Source: Marinifilum breve
Lineage (GTDB): Bacteria; Bacteroidota; Bacteroidia; Bacteroidales; Marinifilaceae
Assembly: GCF_003202155.1 (NCBI RefSeq)
Contig: NZ_QFLI01000005.1
Coordinates: 124,001 to 188,000 of the forward strand
Length of the DNA: 64,000 bases
Reading direction: 5' to 3'
The position numbers and the translations under genes are program-made. Each line of letters begins with the position of its first letter. Position 1 is the first letter of the stretch. Positions 26,619 to 35,197 of the stretch are shown piece after piece. The notes beneath the pieces were generated by a model. That model saw only the letters and a program-made list of their open reading frames with translations. It was not told the DNA's origin and searched no databases.

Positions 26619-28172
26619 TTAATGCCCTCCATGATTAGGTCCAAGTTTTATTTGTTTCAACATGATTTTAATCTCAGCAATTAATAATCCTGTAAAAACA
26701 GTCAAAAACAAAAAGAAAGTGATCTGAACAGATGTTGTATCGATATTTGATACTGCAGTAAGAGTAGGCATCAGATCTTGAATCACCCATGGTTGACGTC
26801 CCATTTCTGCAACAATCCATCCACTTTGTGATGCTACATAAGCCAATGGTATACTCCAAATTGCAGCACGTAAAAACCATTTATTATTCACAATCGACTC
26901 CTTATAAACGAACAATAAAGCCAATGTAAAAAGCAGTAGAAACCACATTCCCAATCCAACCATAATGTGGAAACTATAGAATGTTATTGAGATTGGAGGT
27001 ACGGTATTGTATGGATCATCGAAATAGCCATATCCAAAATACTTAAAGTTCTCTTTCAATTCATTCAGGGAGGTTTGTGCCAAAGTAGCATCCTTATCTT
27101 TCTGAGCTTGTTTATAGTCTTTAAGAGCATGAATAGCCTTCCGTCCCATTTCTATTTTGGTCGTTACCGAAGGATGAACAACTCCATCGTTATCAGTAAA
27201 ACCATTGATCACATCATTTACTCCGGGAACAAAAGCATCGCCGTCCATATAAGCCATATAGGAAAGCAGGTTTGGAATTTCCAGCTTAAAATTAAAGTCC
27301 TTCATGTTGTCGTTTCCATTTTCTGAAGTAGACGACATTATACCAAAAGCTACCAATCCAGCGCCTTTCGAACCATCATATAAACCTTCCATAGCTGCAA
27401 ACTTCATAGGCTGATCGCGAACAATTTCACGTGCTGAATTGTCACCGGTCATAACTGTAAACAATGAAGTGATTAAACCAAATACAGCTGCAACCACAAT
27501 ACTTTTCTTGGCAAAAGCTATATTCAATTTCTTCAACAGGTACCATGCACTTACACCAATTACAAAAATTGCCGCTAAAGTATACGCCGATGAGATGGTA
27601 TGTAAAAATTTATTAACTGCTGTTGGAGAAAAAAGAACATCCCAAAAATTCACCATCTCGTTTCTAGCAGTATCAGGGTTAAATTTCATCCCCACTGGAT
27701 TTTGCATCCAACCATTGGCAACCAAAATCCATAAAGCTGAGAGATTTGATCCTACTGCAACCAACCATGTTGATATAAGGTGAAACTTCTTGCTTACCTT
27801 ATTCCACCCAAAGAACATCACGGCAATAAAGGTAGACTCCATGAAAAATGCCATAATACCTTCTACCGCCAAAGGAGCTCCAAAAATATCACCCACAAAC
27901 CATGAATAATTCGACCAGTTGGTACCAAACTCAAATTCCAAAATAATTCCGGTAGCAACACCAATTGCAAAGTTGATTCCAAATAGTGTCATCCAAAACT
28001 TTGTGATCTTTTTCCATTCCGGATTTCCGGTTTTCACATAGATGGTTTCCATTATTGCTATAATGAAAGCCAAACCTAGTGTCAATGGCACAAATATCCA
28101 GTGATACATTGCTGTTAAAGCAAATTGAGCTCTGGACCAATCGACCAATGACATGTCGAAGTTTTCAATCAT
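26619..28172 (-). CDS. cydA: cytochrome bd ubiquinol oxidase subunit I
   Basis: A 517-aa membrane protein with the haem-bearing CydA fold. N-terminal SRAQFALTAMYHWIFVPLTLG includes the histidine ligand of haem d/b595; GRQPWVIQDLMPT is the conserved quinol-site signature; FHIMVGLGMWF carries the methionine-region of haem b558. Length is that of full-size CydA (about 520 residues). The middle periplasmic Q-loop (about 250-390) carries KDFNFKLEIPNLLSYMAYMD and a run of lysine/aspartate-rich residues. It follows the DUF4492 gene by 4 bp and cydB follows it by 2 bp, so the operon is DUF4492-cydA-cydB-cydX-like. Confidence 0.96.
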   Translation of the reverse strand: MIENFDMSLVDWSRAQFALTAMYHWIFVPLTLGLAFIIAIMETIYVKTGNPEWKKITKFWMTLFGINFAIGVATGIILEFEFGTNWSNYSWFVGDIFGAPLAVEGIMAFFMESTFIAVMFFGWNKVSKKFHLISTWLVAVGSNLSALWILVANGWMQNPVGMKFNPDTARNEMVNFWDVLFSPTAVNKFLHTISSAYTLAAIFVIGVSAWYLLKKLNIAFAKKSIVVAAVFGLITSLFTVMTGDNSAREIVRDQPMKFAAMEGLYDGSKGAGLVAFGIMSSTSENGNDNMKDFNFKLEIPNLLSYMAYMDGDAFVPGVNDVINGFTDNDGVVHPSVTTKIEMGRKAIHALKDYKQAQKDKDATLAQTSLNELKENFKYFGYGYFDDPYNTVPPISITFYSFHIMVGLGMWFLLLFTLALLFVYKESIVNNKWFLRAAIWSIPLAYVASQSGWIVAEMGRQPWVIQDLMPTLTAVSNIDTTSVQITFFLFLTVFTGLLIAEIKIMLKQIKLGPNHGGH

Positions 28173-28176
28173 ATTA

Positions 28177-28410
28177 CTATTTTTTAGGATTAGTTAATTG
28201 TTCAATCACGTAATCACCGCGATCCTTATCGTTAGTATATTTTGTTTTTAGAAAATTTGGAAAAAAGAATAGCTTCAAAACAAAGAACATAATAAATAAC
28301 TTCAAGATGATTATCAACCATACTTGCCTGCTCCATGATTTTTGCCCAGCAAATCCTTCGTAATAAAACTTCCATATTTTTTTAAGCGACAACAGTAGTT
28401 TCATAAACAC
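28177..28410 (-). CDS. DUF4492 family small membrane protein
   Basis: A 77-aa protein with one membrane helix (about residues 30-52, WLIIILKLFIMFFVLKLFFF) flanked by basic and aromatic residues, and the family-typical WKFYYEGFAG and FPNFLKTKY. DUF4492 proteins occur directly upstream of cydA in Bacteroidota, and the position here is the same. Its role is not known; a part in assembly or regulation of the bd oxidase is the plain guess. The ATG at 28404 (MKLLLSLKK) is a possible alternative start. Confidence 0.85.
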   Translation of the reverse strand: MFMKLLLSLKKIWKFYYEGFAGQKSWSRQVWLIIILKLFIMFFVLKLFFFPNFLKTKYTNDKDRGDYVIEQLTNPKK

Positions 28411-29048
28411 TTCCTCATTTAATGCTTTGTTAAACGATTGTAATTCACATCACAAATAAAAGATGTTTTTATCTTTTATTATTTATCAATAAACTAGTCA
28501 AATGTATATTATATTCCTAAGCATTCAAGCACAACCCGATAGATACTTTTTATAATAACATTTAAAAAATCAATAAACATTTAATAAACAGGCAATTGCC
28601 CTAGCGTGAAATATCTCACATCTACCTATTAATCTTGATTTTAGAACTAAGCAAAATCTGTTTTTCCATCTAAATAGGCATAAGGCAGAATATTTCACTA
28701 AATGTTAGCTGACAACTCCATTAATAACTCCAAACTCTAATAACAATCTAATATTCTGAACATTAGAGTCGATGCATTATAAAACGAATTAAAATAATAA
28801 AAACGCTTCCATCCATCATTAAGCTATAATGCAACATCAGGATTTCGATATATTTCTTTATATTTGAGATACAACGCAAACGTTGGTGAAACATAAAAAA
28901 ATTAAACAAAAAGCCTTTAAGGTCAGCAAAATCAAGAGTTGCCCATTCTTATTTAGAATGATTTTAAAGAGTTGCCATTATACTCAATTGTTCCGCCTAA
29001 TTAGAAGGTATAATTGATATTTTATTTGAAAACTAACCTTAAATCATA
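28411..29048. other. 638-bp divergent control region between bd and Fe-S/NrfD/cbb3 operons
   Basis: AT-rich, with no open frame of note. Features seen: a perfect 10-bp A/T hairpin AATAAAAGAT / ATCTTTTATT (28455-28480); TATATTTG at 28859-28866, a full match to the -7 element though without a TTG at 19-21 bp; and, in the presumed leader of the plus-strand operon, a hairpin CATTCT / AGAATG (28944-28960) set between two direct copies of AAGAGTTGCC (28934-28943 and 28967-28976). The remaining sequence shows no repeat or coding frame. Both oxidase operons must be switched from this region. Confidence 0.5.
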
Positions 29049-29984
29049 ATGAAAGAAGAAACGTCAAACAACAGCAGAAGAAAATTCCTGAAAAGTTTTG
29101 GTATTTCAGTTGGTGCTGCAGGTGTTGTTAGTAGCTTTTCTCTAATTGGAGCAGCTAAAGCAGCAGCAAAAAAACCAGCAGAAATGGTGAATTTGCTTAC
29201 ACAAGATGGACAGCTTGTGCAAGTAGACAAAAATCAATTGCGACCTACGGTTAATGAACCTCTTGATGAACTTCAAAAAAGAGGTCGTGAAGGTATTCCT
29301 GGAAAATCATTTGTAATGGTGATTGATTTGAGTAAGTGTAGAAATGCAAGAAAATGTATGGATGCTTGTCAGAATCACCACCAATTAAGAGCTGATCAGC
29401 ACCATATTAATGTACTTCAAATGCAAGATGCTGAACACACAGCTCCTTACTTTATGCCAAAACCTTGTCAGCATTGCGACAATCCTCCTTGTACGAAGGT
29501 TTGTCCAGTTGATGCAACTTTCAAGCGTCAGGATGGTATTGTTTTAATCGACAATGAAAGATGTATTGGATGTAGATTCTGTATTGCAGCTTGTCCATAT
29601 TCTGCTCGTATTTTCCAATGGACAGAACCAAAGGATGCCGAAAAATACAAAGATCTTACCTATAACATTGAAGCCAACGTTCCACAGAAAAAAGGTACAG
29701 TTAGCAAGTGTTTATTTAGTGCAGACAGATTGCGCGAAGATAAATTACCTTCTTGTGTGTCTGCTTGTCCGAATGGTGTATACTACTTTGGTGATCAAAA
29801 CGAAGATGCCGTTACCAATGGAACTACTGGTGAAACAGTTCGTTTCTCGAAATTAATTGAAGAAAATGCTGGTTATACTTTAATGGAAGAATTGGGAACC
29901 AAACCAAGAGTTTACTATCTACCTCCAAAAAACAGAGCATTCGAGTTTAATGGCGATTTGCTAAACGAGGAAAATCTTCACTAG
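29049..29984 (+). CDS. exported 4Fe-4S ferredoxin-type subunit (DmsB/NrfC-like)
   Basis: A 311-aa protein with a twin-arginine signal (SRRKFLKSFGISVGAAG) and four cysteine clusters typical of the NrfC/DmsB/PsrB four-cluster ferredoxin: CRNARKCMDAC, CQHCDNPPCTKVC, CIGCRFCIAAC and CLFSADRL...CVSAC. It should sit on the periplasmic face and relay electrons between a quinol-oxidising NrfD membrane protein and a partner. The next two genes encode NrfD and a membrane-bound cytochrome c; no molybdopterin catalytic subunit is present, so the whole may be a stand-alone quinol:cytochrome c module. First gene of the long plus-strand respiratory run. Confidence 0.9.
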   Translation: MKEETSNNSRRKFLKSFGISVGAAGVVSSFSLIGAAKAAAKKPAEMVNLLTQDGQLVQVDKNQLRPTVNEPLDELQKRGREGIPGKSFVMVIDLSKCRNARKCMDACQNHHQLRADQHHINVLQMQDAEHTAPYFMPKPCQHCDNPPCTKVCPVDATFKRQDGIVLIDNERCIGCRFCIAACPYSARIFQWTEPKDAEKYKDLTYNIEANVPQKKGTVSKCLFSADRLREDKLPSCVSACPNGVYYFGDQNEDAVTNGTTGETVRFSKLIEENAGYTLMEELGTKPRVYYLPPKNRAFEFNGDLLNEENLH

Positions 29985-30032
29985 AATATCAATAAACAAT
30001 AGATAATTATTTGCCCTAAATAACTAAATCTT

Positions 30033-31373
30033 ATGAATGACTTACCTAAACAGAAAGAAACTAATCTTTCGTTTGAAAAAATAAAAAAAGACATTCTACA
30101 TCCGATGCAAAACCATAAAGGTCTTGAACTTTGGATTGTATTTTTGATAACAGTAATCAGTGTTTGTGGTTGGGCCTATTACATCCAATTAAAAGATGGA
30201 TTAGGTGTAACTGGAATGCGCGATTACGTTTCGTGGGGATTGTACATTGCCAACTTTGTGTTCTTTGTAGCGGTTAGTTTGGTTGGAATGTTAATTTCCT
30301 CAATTTTAGGATTACTCCGAATTGACTGGATCACTCCTATTTCCAGAATTGCCGAAATAATAGCCGTTGCCTTTGTGGCAGTAGCAGGTTTGGTAATTGT
30401 TTTGGACATGGGTCGACCAGACAGAGTCTTAAATGTAATGATTCATGGTCGTTTTCAGTCGCCAATTCTTTGGGATGTAACGGTAATCACTACTTATCTA
30501 ACAGTAAGTGCTTTGCTACTAATCTTGCCAATGATTCCCGATTTGGCAATCTGTAAAAAAGAATTAACCAAGGCTTCTCCTATTATGAAGAAGTTGTACA
30601 ATATTCTTTCTTTAGGATATATCAATACACCAGCTCAGCACAAGCACCTTCACAAAATGATTCGAACTTTAATGGTTCTTATTGTTCCAATTGGTCTTGC
30701 AATTCATACCGTTACATCGTGGTTGTTTGCAGCAACACTTCGAAATGGATGGGATACTACTATTTTCGGTCCTTATTTCGTGGCTGGCGCATTCGTTGCA
30801 GGTTCTGCAGCCTTAATTATTGCCATGTATTTCTTTAGAGTAAACTACAAACTACAGGATTACATTACCGATTTGCAATTCGACAAAATGGGTAAACTCC
30901 TGGTAGCAGTTTGTTTGGTGTACTTGTATTTTAACCTGAATGAATTTTTGGTTCCAGGTTATAAGATGAAAACTGGTGATGACATTCACCTGAAAGAGTT
31001 GTTCTATGGAAATTGGGCAATCATGTTCTGGGCTTCACAATTGTTAGGAAACATTATTCCTATTATTCTATTGGTGAACAAGAAATTTAGAAAGCCTTTA
31101 CCAATCATGATTATTTCACTATTTGTTTTGGCTGGAGCTTGGTTCAAGCGTTATGTAATTGTAATTCCTACAATGCTTCACCCTCATCTTCCAATTCAAA
31201 ATGTTCCTGAAAATTTTGTGCATTACTACCCTTCAGCGATCGAAATTTCGGTTACTGTTCTAAGTTTTGCATTGGTACTACTTATTATCACGGTACTTTC
31301 TAAAATTTTCCCTGTTGTACCAATTGTTGAAACAGCAGAGAGCAAAGGAATTGAAGTTAAAATTGAAGCCTAA
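30033..31373 (+). CDS. NrfD/PsrC-type membrane quinol-binding subunit
   Basis: A 446-aa integral membrane protein with about ten helices. It contains VLDMGRPDRVLNVMIHGR and other stretches typical of NrfD/HybB/DsrP-like quinone-interacting membrane subunits, plus late periplasmic aromatic loop YVIVIPTMLHPHLPIQNV. In the family these anchor Fe-S and catalytic subunits and exchange electrons with (mena)quinone. It starts 48 bp after the Fe-S subunit and ends 12 bp before the cytochrome c gene. The helical architecture is also that of ActC/ActF in alternative complex III, whose first subunits lie 28 kb away. Confidence 0.9.
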   Translation: MNDLPKQKETNLSFEKIKKDILHPMQNHKGLELWIVFLITVISVCGWAYYIQLKDGLGVTGMRDYVSWGLYIANFVFFVAVSLVGMLISSILGLLRIDWITPISRIAEIIAVAFVAVAGLVIVLDMGRPDRVLNVMIHGRFQSPILWDVTVITTYLTVSALLLILPMIPDLAICKKELTKASPIMKKLYNILSLGYINTPAQHKHLHKMIRTLMVLIVPIGLAIHTVTSWLFAATLRNGWDTTIFGPYFVAGAFVAGSAALIIAMYFFRVNYKLQDYITDLQFDKMGKLLVAVCLVYLYFNLNEFLVPGYKMKTGDDIHLKELFYGNWAIMFWASQLLGNIIPIILLVNKKFRKPLPIMIISLFVLAGAWFKRYVIVIPTMLHPHLPIQNVPENFVHYYPSAIEISVTVLSFALVLLIITVLSKIFPVVPIVETAESKGIEVKIEA

Positions 31374-31385
31374 ACAATAAGAATC

Positions 31386-32306
31386 ATGAAGAATACAATG
31401 AAAAATATAGCTGCTTTGTTCCTGATTTTTGTTTTCTCAGGCTCAGTGGTAAATGCACAAGGTTGGACTGTTCCAGCTTCTGCAAAAAAGAAACAAAATC
31501 CTTACGAGGCTACTTCTAAAAATATTAGCTCTGGTAAGAAAATATATAATATTCAGTGTAAATCATGTCATGGCGATCCAACCATGGCTAATATGCTTCC
31601 TTTAGCACCTGTAGCTCCAACCGATTTAGGAGCTCAAAACTTTTTGATACAAAGCGATGGAGAAATTTTCTACAAGGTAAATAAAGGTCAAGGTGCAATG
31701 CCAGCTTTTGAAAAAACCATTAGCGATGAAGACAAATGGATGGTTATTGCATTTTTAAGATCGTTTGACAAGAACAAGAAGGTGAAACAACAGGTCGCTG
31801 AAGTTAAAAATCCTGAAGTTACTGATGTTAAACTTGAATTAAACGTTAATGAAGCCGACAAAACAATGTTGGCCAAATTAAGTGGTGTTACCAAAAAAGG
31901 AAAACGTGTTGGATTGCAAGGAATCGAAATGAGTTTTTTGGTGAAAAGAAGCTTCGGATACCTTGATGTATCAGGTGAAGATCCATACACAAACGAAAGC
32001 GGTGATGTTCAAATTCAGTTTCCTAAAGATCTTCCTGGCGACAGAGAAGGACAAGTGAATATGCTTGTGAAAGTAACTGATGATGCATTCTATGGTAACC
32101 TTGAGGAAAAAAGAGTTGTAACTCTTGGTGTTCCTACCGATCCTGTAAATCCACTTGATGAAAGAGCAATGTGGGGAACAAGAGCAAATGCTCCAATCTG
32201 GATTATTGTGACTTTTGTAGGTGGTGTTTTGGCAATCTGGAGTGTAATCTTCCTGGTATTGTTCCAGATGATTAAACTACCAAAATTGGCGAAAAGCAAA
32301 GACTAA
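31386..32306 (+). CDS. membrane-anchored monohaem cytochrome c
   Basis: A 306-aa exported protein: signal peptide (to about residue 25, ending VVNAQG), a class I cytochrome c domain with CKSCH (about 57-61) and the later methionine ligand region GQGAMPAFEKTISDEDKW, then a beta-sandwich segment (about 135-265) and a C-terminal membrane helix (APIWIIVTFVGGVLAIWSVI). It is the third gene of the Fe-S/NrfD/cytochrome unit and the only cytochrome in it, so it is the likely electron exit towards the cbb3 oxidase encoded downstream. The large middle domain between haem and anchor is unusual and I do not recognise it. Confidence 0.85.
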   Translation: MKNTMKNIAALFLIFVFSGSVVNAQGWTVPASAKKKQNPYEATSKNISSGKKIYNIQCKSCHGDPTMANMLPLAPVAPTDLGAQNFLIQSDGEIFYKVNKGQGAMPAFEKTISDEDKWMVIAFLRSFDKNKKVKQQVAEVKNPEVTDVKLELNVNEADKTMLAKLSGVTKKGKRVGLQGIEMSFLVKRSFGYLDVSGEDPYTNESGDVQIQFPKDLPGDREGQVNMLVKVTDDAFYGNLEEKRVVTLGVPTDPVNPLDERAMWGTRANAPIWIIVTFVGGVLAIWSVIFLVLFQMIKLPKLAKSKD

Positions 32307-32440
32307 TTTGTTTCTTCACTTTCTTCCTTTTGGGATTTTGAAGGTCTTCCCAACTTGTAAAGAAGATATCCAATACCAACTAGAAAGTGAAGAGCGGTTA
32401 TCGCAACAACGATATAAATTAAACTTGAATCTGTTCTCAT
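32303..32440 (-). CDS. 45-aa single-pass membrane peptide, antisense in the respiratory operon
   Basis: An open frame on the minus strand between two plus-strand genes: ATG at 32438-32440, TAG at 32303-32305, overlapping the stop of the cytochrome gene by two bases. The peptide MRTDSSLIYIVVAITALHFL continues VGIGYLLYKLG and ends with a highly charged tail KSQKEESEETN. One hydrophobic helix with a positive-inside flank is what a real small membrane protein looks like. Nothing proves expression; the orientation against the operon argues caution. No family named. Confidence 0.5.
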   Translation of the reverse strand: MRTDSSLIYIVVAITALHFLVGIGYLLYKLGRPSKSQKEESEETN

Positions 32441-32468
32441 AGTCAGAATTTAAATTACGCTCTGCAAG

Positions 32469-34943
32469 ATGGCAAATATGCAGCAAGAAACAAAAAATCA
32501 AATTTGTGTGCACTGTGGCGACGACTGTGGCAAGCATCCTGTAATGTGGGATGGCAAACCCTTTTGTTGCAATGGTTGTTCCACTGTATACCAGCTTTTG
32601 CATGAGAATGAGCTTTGTTCGTACTACGATTTTGAATCCAATCCGGGAATTAAAATAGAGAGTGGTAAGTTCAAAGAAAAATTTGCATTTCTGGATGAAG
32701 AGGAGATTGCTAATCAGCTATACGATTTCTCCGAAGGAAATATCCGAAAGCTAAGCTTATACATACCTGCTATTCACTGTAGTTCTTGTATTTGGTTGCT
32801 CGAAAATTTAAATATTCTGAATCAAGGGGTATTAAAATCGATGGTCAACTTTGTAAAGAAAGAAGTAAGTTTAACCTTCGATTCTGATCAAGTTAGCATT
32901 CGTGAATTGGCAGAATTACTTTCTTCCATTCACTATGTGCCTGAAATTACTTTAGACAAGCTTCAGCAAAAGCAGAACAAGGATGCCAATAAAAAATTGC
33001 TTTACAAAATAGGTATTGCAGGATTTTGCTTTGGAAACATCATGCTTTTGAGTTTGCCAGAATATGTACCAGGAAATGAATATTTGGAAACACATTTCAA
33101 GAACTTCTTTGGAATGATGAATTTCTTCCTGGTGCTTCCGGTATTTCTGTATAGTGGTAATGATTACATGATTTCAGCTTACAAAGCAATCAAACATCGT
33201 TTTGTAAATATTGATGTTCCAATTTCATTGGGAATTCTAACCTTGTTTATTCAAAGTTCATTTGAGATAATCTCTGGAACTGGTGCTGGATATATGGATT
33301 CCCTTACGGGCCTGATCTTTTTCCTTCTGATTGGTAAATGGTATCAAAACAGAACATACCAGGCTTTATCTTTTGAGAGAGATTATCGCTCCTATTTTCC
33401 TGTTGCTGTTAGCAAAATGGAAAATGGACAGAAAGTAAGCACGCCAATTGAGAAATTGAAAAAAGGTGATATCATTCTGATCAGAAACCAGGAGTTGATT
33501 CCTGCAGATAGTATTCTGACCAAAGGAGATGCTCAGATTGATTATAGTTTTGTAACAGGGGAATCGAAACCCGTTTTTAAAGAAGCTGGCGATCAGATTT
33601 TTGCTGGTGGAAAACAAATGGGTAGTGCCATTGAACTAACCATCGAAAAAGATGTGGTTCAAAGCCGATTGACTCAGCTCTGGAATCAATTTGATGAAGA
33701 AAATAGTGAAGCCTCAAAACTGAATTCATTAATTGACAGAATCAGTAAGCACTTTACTCTAATCATTATTGCAATTGCAGTATTAAGTGGCATTTACTGG
33801 CTATTTAATGATACCAGCAAAGCCATTTTTGCATTTACATCTGTATTGATTGTAGCTTGTCCTTGTGCATTGGCATTATCAGCTCCATTTGCTTTGGGCA
33901 ATACCATGCGATTAATGGGACGATTGGGAATTTATTTGAAAGGTTCTCATGTTGTTGAAAAATTAAATGCCATTACGAGTATTGTTTTCGATAAAACCGG
34001 AACCATCACCCAATCTGATGAAGTAAAAATTTCTTTTGAAGGTGAAAAGTTGACTGCTGAAGATTATATAGCAGTAAAATCTTTAACCAGACATTCAACT
34101 CATATCTTAAGCTCATCAATTTACGATCATCTAAAAGATATAAGTCCGGAGAATGTTGAGGATTATCATGAGCTTCCTTCTATGGGAATATCTGGTAAGG
34201 TAAATGCACGTGAGATCAAACTGGGATCAGCAAAATTCATTTCAGAAGGAATTTCAGAAAGTAAATCTCTAACAACAGAAGTTTATTATTCGGTTGATGG
34301 AAATGTGAAAGGTCACTTTACTTTAAGCAATCAATACAGATCAGGTTTATCAGACTTGATTAAAAATTTATCATCGAAATACGATTTGCATGTTCTTACC
34401 GGCGATAATGATGCTGAAAGAGAAAATCTGGAAAAGATTTTCCCAGCCTCATCTAACCTTCGTTACGATCAATCGCCAAATGACAAGTTGGAATATATCA
34501 ACCAACTAAAAAAGGAAGGCAAAAAAGTATTGATGATTGGTGATGGATTAAACGACGCCGGAGCATTAAAGTCAAGTGATGTGGGAATTTCAATTGCTGA
34601 TGATGTTTACCATTTTTCACCTGCATGCGATGCGATTTTGGAATCCTCAAAATTCTCTGAATTGACTCGATTCTTGTCGATCACTAAGAAGAGCATTTGG
34701 ATTGTAAAATTAAGTTTCTTGCTTTCGTTTATGTATAACTTTGTTGGACTTTACTTTGCCATACAGGGAATTTTATCTCCTATTGTTGCGGCACTGTTAA
34801 TGCCAATTAGTTCCGTTTCGATTGTGGCTTTTACAACCATCACAACCAATTTGATTGCAAAAAATAAAGAGAAAAATAAAATATATAAAGAGAAGAATAG
34901 AATGGAAACATATCAAACCTCCAATTCTGTTCAATTGAATTAG
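32469..34943 (+). CDS. ccoI: copper-transporting P-type ATPase CcoI/FixI
   Basis: An 824-aa P1B-type ATPase that supplies copper for cbb3 oxidase assembly. Order: N-terminal cysteine-rich segment (CVHCGDDCGKH, FCCNGCSTVYQ), HMA domain with CSSC (about residue 103), membrane helices, actuator motif VTGESKPVF, metal-binding helix ACPCALALSAP (CPC), phosphorylation site FDKTGTITQ, and hinge MIGDGLNDAGAL. FixI-type enzymes are longer than CopA because of the N-terminal cysteine part, which is present here. It opens the cbb3 block, 162 bp after the cytochrome c gene, and is followed by ccoS 48 bp later. Confidence 0.96.
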   Translation: MANMQQETKNQICVHCGDDCGKHPVMWDGKPFCCNGCSTVYQLLHENELCSYYDFESNPGIKIESGKFKEKFAFLDEEEIANQLYDFSEGNIRKLSLYIPAIHCSSCIWLLENLNILNQGVLKSMVNFVKKEVSLTFDSDQVSIRELAELLSSIHYVPEITLDKLQQKQNKDANKKLLYKIGIAGFCFGNIMLLSLPEYVPGNEYLETHFKNFFGMMNFFLVLPVFLYSGNDYMISAYKAIKHRFVNIDVPISLGILTLFIQSSFEIISGTGAGYMDSLTGLIFFLLIGKWYQNRTYQALSFERDYRSYFPVAVSKMENGQKVSTPIEKLKKGDIILIRNQELIPADSILTKGDAQIDYSFVTGESKPVFKEAGDQIFAGGKQMGSAIELTIEKDVVQSRLTQLWNQFDEENSEASKLNSLIDRISKHFTLIIIAIAVLSGIYWLFNDTSKAIFAFTSVLIVACPCALALSAPFALGNTMRLMGRLGIYLKGSHVVEKLNAITSIVFDKTGTITQSDEVKISFEGEKLTAEDYIAVKSLTRHSTHILSSSIYDHLKDISPENVEDYHELPSMGISGKVNAREIKLGSAKFISEGISESKSLTTEVYYSVDGNVKGHFTLSNQYRSGLSDLIKNLSSKYDLHVLTGDNDAERENLEKIFPASSNLRYDQSPNDKLEYINQLKKEGKKVLMIGDGLNDAGALKSSDVGISIADDVYHFSPACDAILESSKFSELTRFLSITKKSIWIVKLSFLLSFMYNFVGLYFAIQGILSPIVAALLMPISSVSIVAFTTITTNLIAKNKEKNKIYKEKNRMETYQTSNSVQLN

Positions 34944-34991
34944 TATAAACCAGCTAGAAGCTTTAAGCTAATAGCTAACAACTTTAGAAAC

Positions 34992-35192
34992 ATGAGTGTC
35001 TTGTTCGTTTTAATCGGTGTGAGTATGCTAGTGGCAGGAGGATTCCTAATTGGATTTCTATGGGCCGTTAAAAAAGGGCAATACGATGACTCCTACTCTC
35101 CTTCGGTAAGAATTTTATTCGAAGACAAAGAGAAGAAGGCAGAAGAATTATTAGATCTAGAAAATACAGCAAAGAAGAACCATAAATCTTAA
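34992..35192 (+). CDS. ccoS: cbb3 oxidase assembly protein CcoS
   Basis: A 66-aa single-pass membrane protein (helix about residues 3-25, VLFVLIGVSMLVAGGFLIGF) followed by WAVKKGQYDDSYSPSVRILF, the CcoS signature. CcoS is needed to insert haem and copper into the catalytic subunit. It starts 48 bp after ccoI and ends 5 bp before ccoN, the typical order I-S-N. The acidic/basic C-terminal tail is short and normal for the family. The short gap before it contains alternating AGCT-type words (AGCTAGAAGCTTTAAGCT) that look like a small degenerate repeat. Confidence 0.93.
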   Translation: MSVLFVLIGVSMLVAGGFLIGFLWAVKKGQYDDSYSPSVRILFEDKEKKAEELLDLENTAKKNHKS

Positions 35193-35197
35193 ATTTA

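Noticed and set aside
32316-32603. 95-aa minus-strand frame overlapping the start of ccoI
   Set aside because: It runs antisense into a clear coding sequence; the shorter frame 32303-32440 has the better membrane-protein profile.
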